Positions 27,862 through 37,111 of a stretch of DNA of 64,000 nt are shown one piece after another. The notes beneath the pieces were generated by a model that was given only the letters and a program-made list of their open reading frames with translations, made no database searches and was not told the DNA's origin. Both the position numbers and the translations under genes were made by a program. Positions within the stretch are counted from its first letter, which is position 1; the number at the start of each line of letters is the position of its first letter. Source of the stretch: Paenibacillus taiwanensis DSM 18679 (GTDB lineage: Bacteria; Bacillota; Bacilli; Paenibacillales; Paenibacillaceae); the NCBI RefSeq assembly GCF_000425125.1, contig NZ_AULE01000023.1, positions 372,001-436,000 of the forward strand. The letters are read 5' to 3'.

Positions 27862-30714
27862 ATGAACACACGATGGCGTCGAATCATCGTTATGCTCTTT
27901 GTGGTCACATTAACTTGGACGACCTTAATAAGCTGTGGTGCTGTAAGTCCACAGTATACTGAAGTTCCCATAAACTCTGCGCATCCTTTGCTTGGGGTTA
28001 ACGGAAAAGAAACAAGTGAGAACGCAGTGCCAGAATCGACATCTTGGATCGTCAAATGGAAGGAACCCGGCGTATACGATGAAGCTATTGTGCAGGACAG
28101 CATCATCCTAAGCACTCAGGAACGATTGGGTATTACGGTTATGAAACCATCTATTCATGTCGAGGTAAAAGATTGGCTGAAACGATTCAAACACAATAAA
28201 CGGGTTGAATATATAGAGCCGAATCATCGTGTTAAGTCGTTGTCTGGTGCGGTAGTGCCCAACGATCCTAGCTTTCCACAGCAGCATTATTTAAAGCAGA
28301 TCGGTGCTGACGTTGCTTGGTCACAGGTTAATAAAAGTTCTGGTATTACGATTGCTTTAGTGGATACAGGTGTAGACATGGATCATCCCGACCTTAAAGC
28401 GAATTTAATTCCGGGCGTCAACTTACTGGAGCCAGGGCTGCCTAAGGATGACAATGGACACGGCACCAATGTAGCAGGTGTTGTGGCTGCGATCGGCAAT
28501 AATGGCAAAGGGACGGCTGGCATTACATGGTCAGCGAAGATTTTGCCGATTAAGGCTCTTGATTCGCGTGGATATGGAGATGAGGATAAGTTAGGTGCGG
28601 GTATTTTATACGCGGTAGATCACGGGGCAAAGATCGTTGTGATGTCTGTCGGACTATACCGATATTCGAAATATATGCAGGACATCGTTCAATATGCGGA
28701 GGACAAGGGTGTACTGCTTGTGGCCGCAACGGGGAATGATGGCACGAGATATCAGGAGAAGGTTGAAGTCAAATACCCAGCAGCCTATGCGAGTGTGTTG
28801 GCGACTGGGGGCAGTACACCACAACTAACCGTTGAGCCGCGTTCTAATACAGGTCCAGAGATCGATATTGTAGCTCCTTGGCATGTGTATACGACTGCAC
28901 TAGGCGGCGGATACAAAAATGCGGAAGGAACTTCGATGGCAGCGCCACAAGTAGCGGGCGTAGCTGCCCTGCTATGGAGCAAATATCCACACTTGAAGCC
29001 TTATCAAATTCGGGAACATTTGCGTATGACTGCACAAGATATTGTTGCCAAAGGCTGGGATAACAATAGTGGCTACGGGATGGTACGCGCGGATAAAGCG
29101 TTGTTGACCGCTCCTAAGCCAGAAGGATACATTATCCATCAAGCAAGGAATAAAGCACGTGCGTTTCCCATAGATACGATGAATACAGGTTATGTAGCAG
29201 ATGGAAAGGTTGGTAACTGGTATCGTGTGGAGGTGCCTTATGACGGGACGCTCGACTTGAAGTATCAACGTATTGCGGGAAATAGCCCAATACAAGTCGT
29301 TCATTATGTAGGAGCTAGCCAAGAGGGGAAACGATATAGTCCTGTTGGAGCGGATCCTATTTCTCTGTCTGTCAAAAAAGGTGTGCATTACATTCGATTG
29401 AGCGCTGCACAGGCGACTAAGTCCAATCCGGCAACGTACAAGCTAGCTTCTCGTTTCCGCATTGCAGCAGATCCATTTGAACCAAACGATAAGCAGTATG
29501 AAGCTTACGCTTTGCCTGCCCGCAAACAGCAGGTTACGGGAACATTTAGCCATACAGGGGACAAAGACTGGTTTGAAGTACAAATTCCATCCAGAGGAAC
29601 GTTAACAATTAAAGTTACGACGGATACAGTGAGAATTGACCCGATGGTGGAAGTGGCCGGACCAGACAATTATGTGCATATTATGGATGATAATACGGAA
29701 GGGCAGGCGGAAATGTCGGTTTTATCCGACTTGAAACCAGGCAAATATTATATTCGTATTCAAAATGCAGTCACCGCAAAGGCAGAACCTGTCGCAGGTC
29801 AATATACAATGCATCTGGACTTTTTGACGCAGTATACGGACCCGAATGAACCTAATGATAAAATGTATGAGGCAGTTACGATAACACCAAATACGAATTA
29901 TACAGGTGTGTTTCATTCGCATAGCGACAAAGATTGGTTCCAGCTTCAATTGGAAGAGCAGGCATATATTAATTTTGAGCTTCAACGTATTCCGAGCAAC
30001 CGAACTGTAGAAATGAGCGTCTTTAATAAGGAGCAAAAGCTGCTTCTATCAGGACGTAACCGCAAGGGCGAATCTAAGCTTGAGGCGGGCATAAAGCTTG
30101 AAAAAGGTTCCTACTACATTCGGTTAACCGCTAATGAGAAATTTGATACCAACTATTATACGCTGCGTGCATCCAAGTTGGCGTTGGTTGCAGGGATGCG
30201 TGATGTCAAGGGGCACTGGGCACAAGAGGCGATCGTGGGGGCAATTAAGAAGGGTTGGATTAAAGGGTATGCAGATGCCCAATTTGCCCCTAATCGATTG
30301 ATCACTAGGGCAGAGGCTGCTACTGTTATTGCAAATGCATTTAAATTAAAGAGCAGCGCGGCAAATCTGCCTGTGTTTACAGATGTGCCGCAGTCGCATT
30401 GGGCGTACTCGGCGGTGTCCAGAGTTGCGCAAGCGCATATCGCAGCTGGTTACGAGACAGGTAGATTTGCGCCAGCTAAAGAGGTCACCCGTGCCGAGAC
30501 AGCGGTGATGATAGGCAACGCCCTTCATCTTATTGCTCGAATGCCGGCTGAGCAACCTTTTGTGGATGTGCCGCTTAATCATTGGGCAGCACCGATGCTG
30601 GCGGAATTAAAAAAGCAGCAATTGATTAAAGGGTATGCAGATGGCTCTTTTGCCCCAAATCGATCGACAACAAGAGCGGAGTTTGTATCGATGCTGTTTT
30701 CCGTTGCTGGATAG
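27862..30714 (+). CDS. Exported subtilisin-family (S8) serine protease with PPC-like and three SLH domains
   Basis: A 950-residue surface protease. A hydrophobic signal segment (residues 8-25) ends at LISC, a possible lipobox. An inhibitor-like propeptide is followed by the S8 domain with Asp168 (LVDTGVD), His200 (NGHGTNVAG), oxyanion Asn292 (ATGNDG) and Ser358 (EGTSMAAPQ). Two or three beta-rich units starting with DPFEPNDK and DPNEPNDK resemble PPC domains. Residues from about 778 hold three SLH repeats with ITRAE, VTRAE and TTRAE, the motif that binds pyruvylated wall polymer. ATG 27862 has GGAAGTGA ahead; the TTG at 27841 lacks a site. It probably processes proteins at the cell surface. 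Confidence 0.92.
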   Translation: MNTRWRRIIVMLFVVTLTWTTLISCGAVSPQYTEVPINSAHPLLGVNGKETSENAVPESTSWIVKWKEPGVYDEAIVQDSIILSTQERLGITVMKPSIHVEVKDWLKRFKHNKRVEYIEPNHRVKSLSGAVVPNDPSFPQQHYLKQIGADVAWSQVNKSSGITIALVDTGVDMDHPDLKANLIPGVNLLEPGLPKDDNGHGTNVAGVVAAIGNNGKGTAGITWSAKILPIKALDSRGYGDEDKLGAGILYAVDHGAKIVVMSVGLYRYSKYMQDIVQYAEDKGVLLVAATGNDGTRYQEKVEVKYPAAYASVLATGGSTPQLTVEPRSNTGPEIDIVAPWHVYTTALGGGYKNAEGTSMAAPQVAGVAALLWSKYPHLKPYQIREHLRMTAQDIVAKGWDNNSGYGMVRADKALLTAPKPEGYIIHQARNKARAFPIDTMNTGYVADGKVGNWYRVEVPYDGTLDLKYQRIAGNSPIQVVHYVGASQEGKRYSPVGADPISLSVKKGVHYIRLSAAQATKSNPATYKLASRFRIAADPFEPNDKQYEAYALPARKQQVTGTFSHTGDKDWFEVQIPSRGTLTIKVTTDTVRIDPMVEVAGPDNYVHIMDDNTEGQAEMSVLSDLKPGKYYIRIQNAVTAKAEPVAGQYTMHLDFLTQYTDPNEPNDKMYEAVTITPNTNYTGVFHSHSDKDWFQLQLEEQAYINFELQRIPSNRTVEMSVFNKEQKLLLSGRNRKGESKLEAGIKLEKGSYYIRLTANEKFDTNYYTLRASKLALVAGMRDVKGHWAQEAIVGAIKKGWIKGYADAQFAPNRLITRAEAATVIANAFKLKSSAANLPVFTDVPQSHWAYSAVSRVAQAHIAAGYETGRFAPAKEVTRAETAVMIGNALHLIARMPAEQPFVDVPLNHWAAPMLAELKKQQLIKGYADGSFAPNRSTTRAEFVSMLFSVAG

Positions 30715-30756
30715 ATTGGAAGCAGCAAAACAGTGCATGAGGAGGAGGAAGGGACG

Positions 30757-31011
30757 TTGAATGATTCATTTAACGACATATCGGCAGCGGTAGGCGTCAG
30801 TGGAATCGTACAAATGATTTTGACCTTGTGCTGTATCGCGGTAGCGTGGTGGTCTTTGCAGCATCTTAAGCTGGACTTGGTAATGCGATATCCGAAAAGT
30901 CCATCCGGCAAGATGCTGCATTTGTTGTTGGCGATTATTTTAGGCCGCGCAGTATCCCATTTCTTTATTGATTACTGGGGATGGACACAAGCTTTGAAAT
31001 ATTTATTCTAA
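30757..31011 (+). CDS. ywzB: DUF1146 family membrane protein (YwzB-like)
   Basis: An 84-residue protein with two membrane helices (about residues 10-30 and 50-72) separated by a basic loop; a DUF1146-type protein lies directly before murA in B. subtilis too. Function is not known. The start is TTG 30757 after GGAGGAGGAAGGG (30741-30753). No catalytic motif is present. Confidence 0.85.
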   Translation: MNDSFNDISAAVGVSGIVQMILTLCCIAVAWWSLQHLKLDLVMRYPKSPSGKMLHLLLAIILGRAVSHFFIDYWGWTQALKYLF

Positions 31012-31195
31012 CAGATAATAAATATTGAGGATGGTATGTACGTTGTTTGAACACACGATGCAATGGGTTATAAAAGGAAGACTGCCATTGAATTCATCGT
31101 GGTGAGTCACAATTGTCGAATAACATCGAAGGAAGATGTCAACAATGGATGATAGCCCCAAGGAAAATGTGGAATGTTGTTGTCGAAATTAACGC

Positions 31196-31225
31196 TTGTC
31201 CATCTTTGTAAAGGGATGGTATTAT
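31196..31225 (+). promoter_or_regulatory. Possible sigma-A promoter of murA
   Basis: TTGTCC (31196-31201), 18 bases, TATTAT (31220-31225), about 200 bases before the murA ribosome site. The leader 31232-31437 has in-frame codons but no better start. Nothing else can be assigned in 31012-31437. Confidence 0.4.
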
Positions 31226-31437
31226 TAAGGTCGGGTTAAGATAGCCCGTATGTATGGATGAAGAGTAACTATTATTTTTTTTGCAGAAGTATGCATGTCA
31301 AAAGTATGTATGTCCGTATCTCCAGGGAAAAGCAGTCGCTTTTACAGGAGCACATCAACATGGTGCATCAATTAAAGAAGCTTTTCTTACAGAGCAATAA
31401 TGTGATGGGGCGGAATAAAAGCGCGGAGGGAAACGTG

Positions 31438-32772
31438 ATGAGCAAATTTATCGTCCGCGGAGGCAAGCGGTTGTCGGGTACGGTTCGAGTTAGCGGTGCC
31501 AAAAATGCAGTGCTTCCGATACTCGCAGCTTCGTTATTGGGGGAAGAAGGCGTCAGCGTTATTCATGATGCGCCTCCACTCGAGGATGTAAAGACGATAC
31601 ACCAAGTGTTGGAAAAATTAGGTGCAAACCTTACATATGCCAACGAGACTGTACGTATTCAAGCAGAGCAGCTTCAATCCTTTGAAGCTAACTATGAGCT
31701 TGTACGTAAGATGAGAGCTTCTTTCCTAGTGATGGGACCTCTGCTCGCTCGTGCAGGTAAGGCGCGCATTTCCTTGCCAGGCGGATGTGCAATCGGCTCA
31801 AGACCAATCGATCAGCATTTAAAAGGCTTTGAAGCGATGGGTGCCGAAATTGGACTAGGTCAAGGTTATATTGAAGCGACAGTTAAAGGCCGATTAAAGG
31901 GCGCAAAAATTTATTTGGACGTTGCAAGTGTAGGCGCTACTGAGAATATTATGATGGCTGCCACACTAGCAGAAGGCACAACCCTAATTGAGAACGCAGC
32001 ACGTGAACCGGAAATCGTTGATTTGGCGAACTATCTGAACAAGATGGGCGCCATTGTACGTGGTGCTGGAACGGGCGTTATTCGTATCGAGGGCGTAGAA
32101 CGGATGCACGGTGCTGAGCATACTGTTATTCCTGATCGTGTTGAAGCGGGAACTTATATGGTTGCTGCTGCCATGACAGGTGGCGATGTATATGTGGAAG
32201 GTGCGATTGCAGATCATCTAGGTCCGGTTATTGCGAAGATGGAAGAGATGGGCGTGACCATTGTACCGGACGAGAATGGCATCCGTGTTATTGCGGATAA
32301 GCCGTTGAAGGCGGTTGATGTTAAGACACTGCCTTATCCAGGCTTCCCGACAGATATGCAATCTCAAATGATGGCGCTGCTGTTAGTTGCAACAGGTACG
32401 TCTGTAATTACAGAGACTGTATTTGAGAACCGTTTTATGCACGTTGATGAGTTTAACCTCATGAATGCAAACATAAAGGTGGATGGCCGTTCGGCTATTA
32501 TTCCAGGCAGTGCAAAGCTGATTGGCGCCAAAGTGTGTGCAACCGATTTGCGTGCAGGCGCTTCGCTTATTTGCGCAGGGTTAGTAGCAGAAGGTACAAC
32601 GGAAGTTGGCGGAACCCATCATATTGATCGTGGTTACGTACATCTTGCTGAGAAGTTGTCTGCGCTCGGTGCAGATATTTGGCGTGTCCACGCAGAGAAG
32701 GCCGAAGCAGCCGAATCTGTTGAAGACGTTCCAGAAGTGAAGCTGTTTAACGTACAGCCAACTTGGGCTTAA
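31438..32772 (+). CDS. murA: UDP-N-acetylglucosamine 1-carboxyvinyltransferase
   Basis: A 444-residue enzyme for the first committed step of peptidoglycan synthesis, adding enolpyruvate from PEP to UDP-GlcNAc. Visible are the N-terminal [20 protein letters not shown], the catalytic loop [16 protein letters not shown] with Cys117 (the fosfomycin-reactive residue), and [20 protein letters not shown] 31438 follows GGAGGG (31425-31430); longer in-frame versions from 31258 lack a site and family similarity. About 15 residues of charged tail exceed the usual length. As in B. subtilis it lies between ywzB and spoIID. Confidence 0.96.
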   Translation: MSKFIVRGGKRLSGTVRVSGAKNAVLPILAASLLGEEGVSVIHDAPPLEDVKTIHQVLEKLGANLTYANETVRIQAEQLQSFEANYELVRKMRASFLVMGPLLARAGKARISLPGGCAIGSRPIDQHLKGFEAMGAEIGLGQGYIEATVKGRLKGAKIYLDVASVGATENIMMAATLAEGTTLIENAAREPEIVDLANYLNKMGAIVRGAGTGVIRIEGVERMHGAEHTVIPDRVEAGTYMVAAAMTGGDVYVEGAIADHLGPVIAKMEEMGVTIVPDENGIRVIADKPLKAVDVKTLPYPGFPTDMQSQMMALLLVATGTSVITETVFENRFMHVDEFNLMNANIKVDGRSAIIPGSAKLIGAKVCATDLRAGASLICAGLVAEGTTEVGGTHHIDRGYVHLAEKLSALGADIWRVHAEKAEAAESVEDVPEVKLFNVQPTWA

Positions 32773-32815
32773 TCGCTTAGAGTGGAGTTACACTAACAGA
32801 AGATCAGAACAGATA

Positions 32816-32843
32816 GCCGTTTCCCTAGGGGGACGGTTTTTTT
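32816..32843 (+). terminator. Terminator after murA
   Basis: CCGT...ACGG with inner CCC/GGG pairing, followed by seven T (32837-32843). Confidence 0.85.
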
Positions 32844-33212
32844 GTGTTTGTCTCCAAGGATACTGGTTAATCAACAGCGTAAGGATATAATCACCGTGTA
32901 CAATTACGTAGCTCCTCTTACTCCTCTATTACTATACTTATTTTCATTTTATTACAGGGGGAATCTTCTTTTATTACAAACTGAAGGCATTTCTTTATTT
33001 AACGAGAGTGCGGGTGAATATGTTGCGGGTATGCTCATGTATACTGCAATCGATTCACTTGTTAATGCTCCATGTGGACAAAGAGGGGATAAGGAGGATT
33101 TAAATATAATATGTTCTCTTATTCTAGCGTTCTACCTTCTCCCACCGTTTCATAACATGAAAGTATAGCGGCAGCAGCCGTGATGATTGGACAAAATAGC
33201 TGATAGAAACAG
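32844..33212 (+). other. AT-rich gap before spoIID
   Basis: About 370 bases without a supportable gene. A 108-codon frame here has no ribosome site or family look. GAATATG (33016-33022), 13 bases, CATGTATACT (33036-33045) vaguely resembles a sigma-E promoter, which would suit spoIID, but the minus-10 fit is poor. Confidence 0.3.
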
Positions 33213-33224
33213 GAGGGAGAGTAG

Positions 33225-34415
33225 ATGGAAGGCGACCAAATTATGGAGAATGAGCGAAGCACAACGCGAGAACATTCGCAGCGTGGATCTATAAATAGAG
33301 GGCGTAGGAGGGGGCAAATGAACAAGAGGCACAATTCTCGAGGTTGGATTCACTTTGCCTTGTGGAGCAGCTTGCTTATGGCTTTTGCGCTGCTTGCACC
33401 AGTGCTGCTTGTGTCGAAAGGACATCAGCAGCAAGCAGTGCCAAGTCCGCGCGGCGGCAAGGCGGCGATATCCATCACGACAGAGCCTGCCGATACGCCG
33501 CCATATGTACGCGTGTACGTCACGGCCACGCGTAAGGTGGAGCGAGTGGGGCTGGAACGATATGTGCGCGGCGTCGTGGCTGCTGAAATGCCAGAGCGCT
33601 TTGAACTGGAAGCGCTCAAGGCACAGGCAACTGCCGCGCGCACATATATAGTGCGCCGTCTTGCGCGCGGCGATGTTGGCGGCGCGGTGGGTGGGGCCGA
33701 CGTAACAGACACCGTCGCCCACCAAGCCTATGTGCCGCTTGCGAAGCTCGCGGAACGACCAAGTGACGCGATTGCCAAGCTGAATCGCGCCGTTAACGAT
33801 ACGGCGGGGCTAGTCCTTACCTATCAGAACAAGCCTATTGAGGCTACCTTTTTTTCAACGAGCAATGGCTATACTGAGAATGTGGAAGATTACTGGAATC
33901 AGAAGCTTCCCTATTTGAGGAGTGTATCCAGTCCGTGGGACAAGAAGCTATCCCCACGGTTTATGACAACGGTTCGAATGGAAGTGAATGAATTTTTGCG
34001 GAAGCTGGGTGTCGCTGTTGATACAGTACCTGCCCTAAAGACCGCGATTTCAAATCGGGACAAGGGAGTAGGAGCCGCCGACACACTCTCTACAGCTATC
34101 GAACTGCTCTCTGTCACTAAAGGGAAACGAATCGGGGAAGTGCAGGTAGGCACGCACACCTTTTCAGGTAGACAATTTAGAGAAAAACTCGGATTAAGTT
34201 CATCGGCAATTAGCTGGAAAATGGAAAACGGCAAAATCGTACTAACAACTTATGGTTATGGCCACGGCGTTGGCATGAGTCAGTATGGCGCCCAAGGCAT
34301 GGCGCTGGAAGGGGCAAGCGCAGAGCGTATACTAACCTATTATTATCAAGGGGTTAAGCTGACTCCAGTTTCGCAGGTATTAGAGAAGATAGATACGGCT
34401 TATGCTAAACGATAG
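33225..34415 (+). CDS. spoIID: Stage II sporulation protein D (lytic transglycosylase)
   Basis: A 396-residue membrane-anchored peptidoglycan hydrolase of the mother cell that, with SpoIIP and SpoIIM, drives engulfment. A hydrophobic segment lies at about residues 45-65. The catalytic region reads VVAAEMPERFELEALKAQA with the essential Glu, and the C-terminus has GYGHGVGMSQYGAQGMA. Two in-frame starts have excellent ribosome sites: ATG 33225 (GGAGGG at 33213-33218) and ATG 33318 (AGGAGG at 33306-33311). The second matches the usual short cytoplasmic N-terminus; the first adds 31 basic residues. Either or both may be used. Confidence 0.94.
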   Translation: MEGDQIMENERSTTREHSQRGSINRGRRRGQMNKRHNSRGWIHFALWSSLLMAFALLAPVLLVSKGHQQQAVPSPRGGKAAISITTEPADTPPYVRVYVTATRKVERVGLERYVRGVVAAEMPERFELEALKAQATAARTYIVRRLARGDVGGAVGGADVTDTVAHQAYVPLAKLAERPSDAIAKLNRAVNDTAGLVLTYQNKPIEATFFSTSNGYTENVEDYWNQKLPYLRSVSSPWDKKLSPRFMTTVRMEVNEFLRKLGVAVDTVPALKTAISNRDKGVGAADTLSTAIELLSVTKGKRIGEVQVGTHTFSGRQFREKLGLSSSAISWKMENGKIVLTTYGYGHGVGMSQYGAQGMALEGASAERILTYYYQGVKLTPVSQVLEKIDTAYAKR

Positions 34416-34452
34416 CCAATAGAGATAATCTCAAAAATTAGTAATTGCTTGC

Positions 34453-34480
34453 GTATAAAAGTGAGAGTCGCGGTAACAAT
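34453..34480 (+). promoter_or_regulatory. Sigma-F (forespore) promoter of spoIIQ
   Basis: GTATA (34453-34457), 14 bases, GGTAACAAT (34472-34480) fits the sigma-F consensus minus-35 GywTA and minus-10 GgnrAnAnT. Transcription would start just before the spoIIQ ribosome site GAGGTGA. B. subtilis spoIIQ is transcribed by sigma-F. Confidence 0.7.
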
Positions 34481-34499
34481 GGTTACTGAGGTGATCACA

Positions 34500-35273
34500 A
34501 TGAGTGAACAAAACCAAAACTCTAAGGTTAACAAATCTACGACATCATCTTCGAATACGCCGAACACGCCGGAAGCTTCAAAACTAGCAGGAGCTCAAGC
34601 GGTTCCAACTTCGGGATGGAGAAAGCTGTTGTCTAAGAAGTGGGCATTCCCTGCTTTGTATGTCGCGGCAGCAGCCATTATTTTAACGTTAGTCTGGGTC
34701 TATCAGGGCTCCAACATGCAACCGCTACAGACTAGCGCCACCAAGACACAAGTAGAGACAACACAAGGTCAAGGTACGGACGCTGTAGCAGGAACACAAG
34801 AAGATGTGAAAGCTGTTGTATCCAACAATGAAACACTTGGTTGGCCAGTCGAGGATGTACAAGGTGTAGACGTCGTTATGGGATTTTTTGATGCCGCAGC
34901 TTCTAAAGAAGATCAACAACGTGCGGTAGTAGAATACAAACAGACTTTTACGCCGAACTCGGGTATTGATCTGGCGCGTAAAGACCAGCAGCCGTTTGAA
35001 GTGCTAGCTGCGATGAGTGGAACAGTTACACGAGCTGAACAGCATCCTATGATGGGCAATGTTGTAGAAATCGATCATGGCAACGGGATGAAAACCGTGT
35101 ATCAAAGTGTAGCGGAATTAAAGGTTAAAAAAGGCGACGCGGTTAAAAAAGGTGCGGTAATTGCCTCCGCGGGGCGCAGCGAAATGGAGAAGGACTTGGG
35201 TGTCCATGTTCATTTTGAAGTGTTCGAGGGAACGACTCCGGTTAATCCGACAAGCTTGCTAGCTAAAAATTAG
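34500..35273 (+). CDS. spoIIQ: Stage II sporulation protein Q (LytM/M23-like)
   Basis: A 257-residue forespore membrane protein that pairs with SpoIIIAH across the intermembrane space to make the feeding-tube channel. A Ser/Asn/Thr-rich cytoplasmic tail is followed by one membrane segment (about residues 54-73) and an M23-type domain. In that domain the first zinc-ligand position reads NSGIDLA, lacking the His of active LytM enzymes, while HVHFEVF is kept, as in catalytically inactive SpoIIQ of B. subtilis. ATG 34500 has GAGGTGA ahead; longer frames from 34449 would cover the sigma-F promoter. Confidence 0.93.
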   Translation: MSEQNQNSKVNKSTTSSSNTPNTPEASKLAGAQAVPTSGWRKLLSKKWAFPALYVAAAAIILTLVWVYQGSNMQPLQTSATKTQVETTQGQGTDAVAGTQEDVKAVVSNNETLGWPVEDVQGVDVVMGFFDAAASKEDQQRAVVEYKQTFTPNSGIDLARKDQQPFEVLAAMSGTVTRAEQHPMMGNVVEIDHGNGMKTVYQSVAELKVKKGDAVKKGAVIASAGRSEMEKDLGVHVHFEVFEGTTPVNPTSLLAKN

Positions 35274-35287
35274 TGCAGATTTCACAA

Positions 35288-35317
35288 AGGCGGGAGCATA
35301 TGCTTCCGTCTTTTTTT
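35288..35317 (+). terminator. Terminator after spoIIQ
   Basis: GGCGGGAGCA and TGCTTCCGTC arms around 35289-35310, followed by seven T. Confidence 0.85.
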
Positions 35318-35342
35318 GTTGTTGGGGTGTGGTATCTGGATT

Positions 35343-35441
35343 TCAGCTTCTAAGTATCCATATTGTGGCGTAACGTCCCCGCAAAATTGAACGGGCTTCC
35401 GATTTGTTAAGAAATAGCTCAAAGTGTTGTTCTATAAGCAT
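35343..35441 (-). CDS. Possible 32-residue small protein
   Basis: A minus-strand frame starting ATG at 35441, preceded by AAGGAGAGGACGG on that strand, encodes a 32-residue basic/hydrophobic peptide starting MLIEQHFELFLNK. Upstream on the same strand GTGACA, 17 bases, TATTTT could be a promoter. It fills a gap between spoIIQ and spoIIID. I do not recognise it; the length makes chance occurrence quite possible. Confidence 0.3.
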   Translation of the reverse strand: MLIEQHFELFLNKSEARSILRGRYATIWILRS

Positions 35442-35523
35442 ATTTCCGTCCTCTCCTTCGTTTTGCTGAATGATTTTTATGAAAATAATCGGCATGGTCA
35501 GGCTTGTCACGCTTGGTTATAAC

Positions 35524-35551
35524 GCATAAGTGGGCAGACCCCTCATATAAT
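35524..35551 (+). promoter_or_regulatory. Sigma-E (mother cell) promoter of spoIIID
   Basis: GCATAAG (35524-35530), 13 bases, CATATAAT (35544-35551) is close to the sigma-E consensus kmATATT and CATACAAT with the right spacing. spoIIID is a known sigma-E gene in B. subtilis. Confidence 0.7.
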
Positions 35552-35584
35552 GTACCAAACTAATCCGAGTAGGGAGGCGGGAAC

Positions 35585-35872
35585 GTGCACGATTACATCA
35601 AGGAACGAACCATCAAAATCGGCCGCTGCATTGTCGAAACCAAGCATACGGTTCGCACCATAGCCAAAGAGTTCGGCGTGTCGAAAAGCACGGTGCATAA
35701 AGATTTGACCGAGCGGCTTCCGGAAATTAATCCGGACCTCGCGGATCAGGTTAAGCACATTCTCGAATACCACAAATCCGTGCGTCATTTGCGTGGAGGA
35801 GAGGCCACCAAGATCAAGTACAAAAAGACGAGCACAAAAAAACGCGAGGTGCTCACTGCGGGCAAATCGTAG
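35585..35872 (+). CDS. spoIIID: Sporulation transcription regulator SpoIIID
   Basis: A 95-residue DNA-binding protein that tunes sigma-E and sigma-K gene expression in the mother cell. The helix-turn-helix TVRTIAKEFGVSKSTVHKDL is nearly identical to the B. subtilis protein, as is the basic HLRGGEATKIKYK segment. The start is GTG 35585 after GGGAGGCGG. Followed by its own promoter region and mbl, the same order as B. subtilis. Confidence 0.97.
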   Translation: MHDYIKERTIKIGRCIVETKHTVRTIAKEFGVSKSTVHKDLTERLPEINPDLADQVKHILEYHKSVRHLRGGEATKIKYKKTSTKKREVLTAGKS

Positions 35873-35944
35873 CCTTCCTCACATGCGCAAACGTTAGCCA
35901 TAAATATTCGTTCCGAGATTGTCGTATACGTTGTTAATCTTTCA

Positions 35945-35974
35945 TTGAACCGAGAGCTGGAAATGTGCTATGTT
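35945..35974 (+). promoter_or_regulatory. Promoter of mbl-flhO-flhP
   Basis: TTGAAC (35945-35950), 18 bases, TATGTT (35969-35974) with TGC before it (extended minus-10). Confidence 0.6.
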
Positions 35975-36058
35975 AAGGAATGAGTGTACATTTTGCAGGA
36001 ATTGGTCGGAATTCATCGTATTTTAGTAGAAATAATTATTGTGGAGGCTCTCGAACCT

Positions 36059-37060
36059 ATGTTTAGCAAGGATATCGGAATCGACTTGGGAACGGCGAAC
36101 GTGCTGATTCATGTGAAAGGAAAGGGGGTTGTCTTAAACGAGCCGTCAGTAGTTGCAATCGAGAGCGATTCGAAACGTGTGCTGGCGGTTGGTGAAGATG
36201 CACGTAAGATGGTAGGGCGTACCCCGGGCAACATCGTGCCAATCCGTCCGTTGAAGGACGGCGTTATCGCAGACTTCGAGATTACCGAAGCCATGCTGAG
36301 ATATTTTATTAACCACGTCGGCGGCCGCAAATGGTATTCGCACCCGCGCATCTTAATTTGCGCGCCGACTAACATTACTTCAGTTGAACAAAAAGCGATA
36401 CGACAAGCAGCGGAAAAGAGCGGCGCTAAGGAAGTCTTCCTTGAGGAAGAGCCTAAAGCAGCCGCTATTGGCGCGGGAATGGATATATTCCAGCCTAGCG
36501 GTAACATGGTTGTGGATATTGGTGGCGGAACGACTGATGTCGCAGTGCTTTCTATGGGTGATATCGTAACAGCCTCATCGATCAAAGTAGCTGGTGATAA
36601 ATTTGACGCCTCCATCATGAGATATATTAAACATAAGTACAAATTGTTAATCGGGGAACGGACTTCCGAGGATATTAAGATTAATATCGGTACTGTTCGT
36701 CCAGGCGGAGGACAGCGTGAAATGGACATCCGCGGACGTGATATGGTATCAGGACTGCCATACACGGTCACCATTACATCGAATGAGGTGCGCGAGGCGC
36801 TATGGGATCCGGTATCTTCTATAGTAGCTGCTGCCAAATCGGTGCTGGAGCGTACACCACCAGAGTTGTCTGCGGATATTATTGACCGTGGTGTTATTTT
36901 GACAGGTGGCGGTGCCATGATGGATGGCTTGGATGAGCTGATGGCAGAAGAATTGAAGGTTCCTGTTCTGATTGCTGAAGACCCAATGCATTGTGTTGTG
37001 AAGGGTACAGGAATTATGCTTGATAATTTAGATAAAGTTGTAAAGAAATCGTTCGGATAA
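36059..37060 (+). CDS. mbl: MreB-like actin homologue Mbl
   Basis: A 333-residue bacterial actin that organises side-wall peptidoglycan synthesis beneath the membrane. Actin-fold phosphate loops GIDLGTANVLIHVKGKG and DIGGGTTDVAVLS, and the adenosine motif LTGGGAMMDGLDE, are visible. The ATG at 36059 gives MFSKDIGIDLGT, the standard N-terminus; GGAGG lies eleven bases before. The position after spoIIID and before flhO identifies it as Mbl rather than MreB. Confidence 0.95.
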   Translation: MFSKDIGIDLGTANVLIHVKGKGVVLNEPSVVAIESDSKRVLAVGEDARKMVGRTPGNIVPIRPLKDGVIADFEITEAMLRYFINHVGGRKWYSHPRILICAPTNITSVEQKAIRQAAEKSGAKEVFLEEEPKAAAIGAGMDIFQPSGNMVVDIGGGTTDVAVLSMGDIVTASSIKVAGDKFDASIMRYIKHKYKLLIGERTSEDIKINIGTVRPGGGQREMDIRGRDMVSGLPYTVTITSNEVREALWDPVSSIVAAAKSVLERTPPELSADIIDRGVILTGGGAMMDGLDELMAEELKVPVLIAEDPMHCVVKGTGIMLDNLDKVVKKSFG

Positions 37061-37111
37061 GCCGATATATAGGAATAGAATCCGATATCGGGAATCCGGG
37101 AGGAACGGCAT

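Noticed and set aside
32842-33168. 108-codon plus-strand frame between murA and spoIID
   Set aside because: The start lies in the murA terminator, there is no ribosome site and the sequence looks random and AT-biased.
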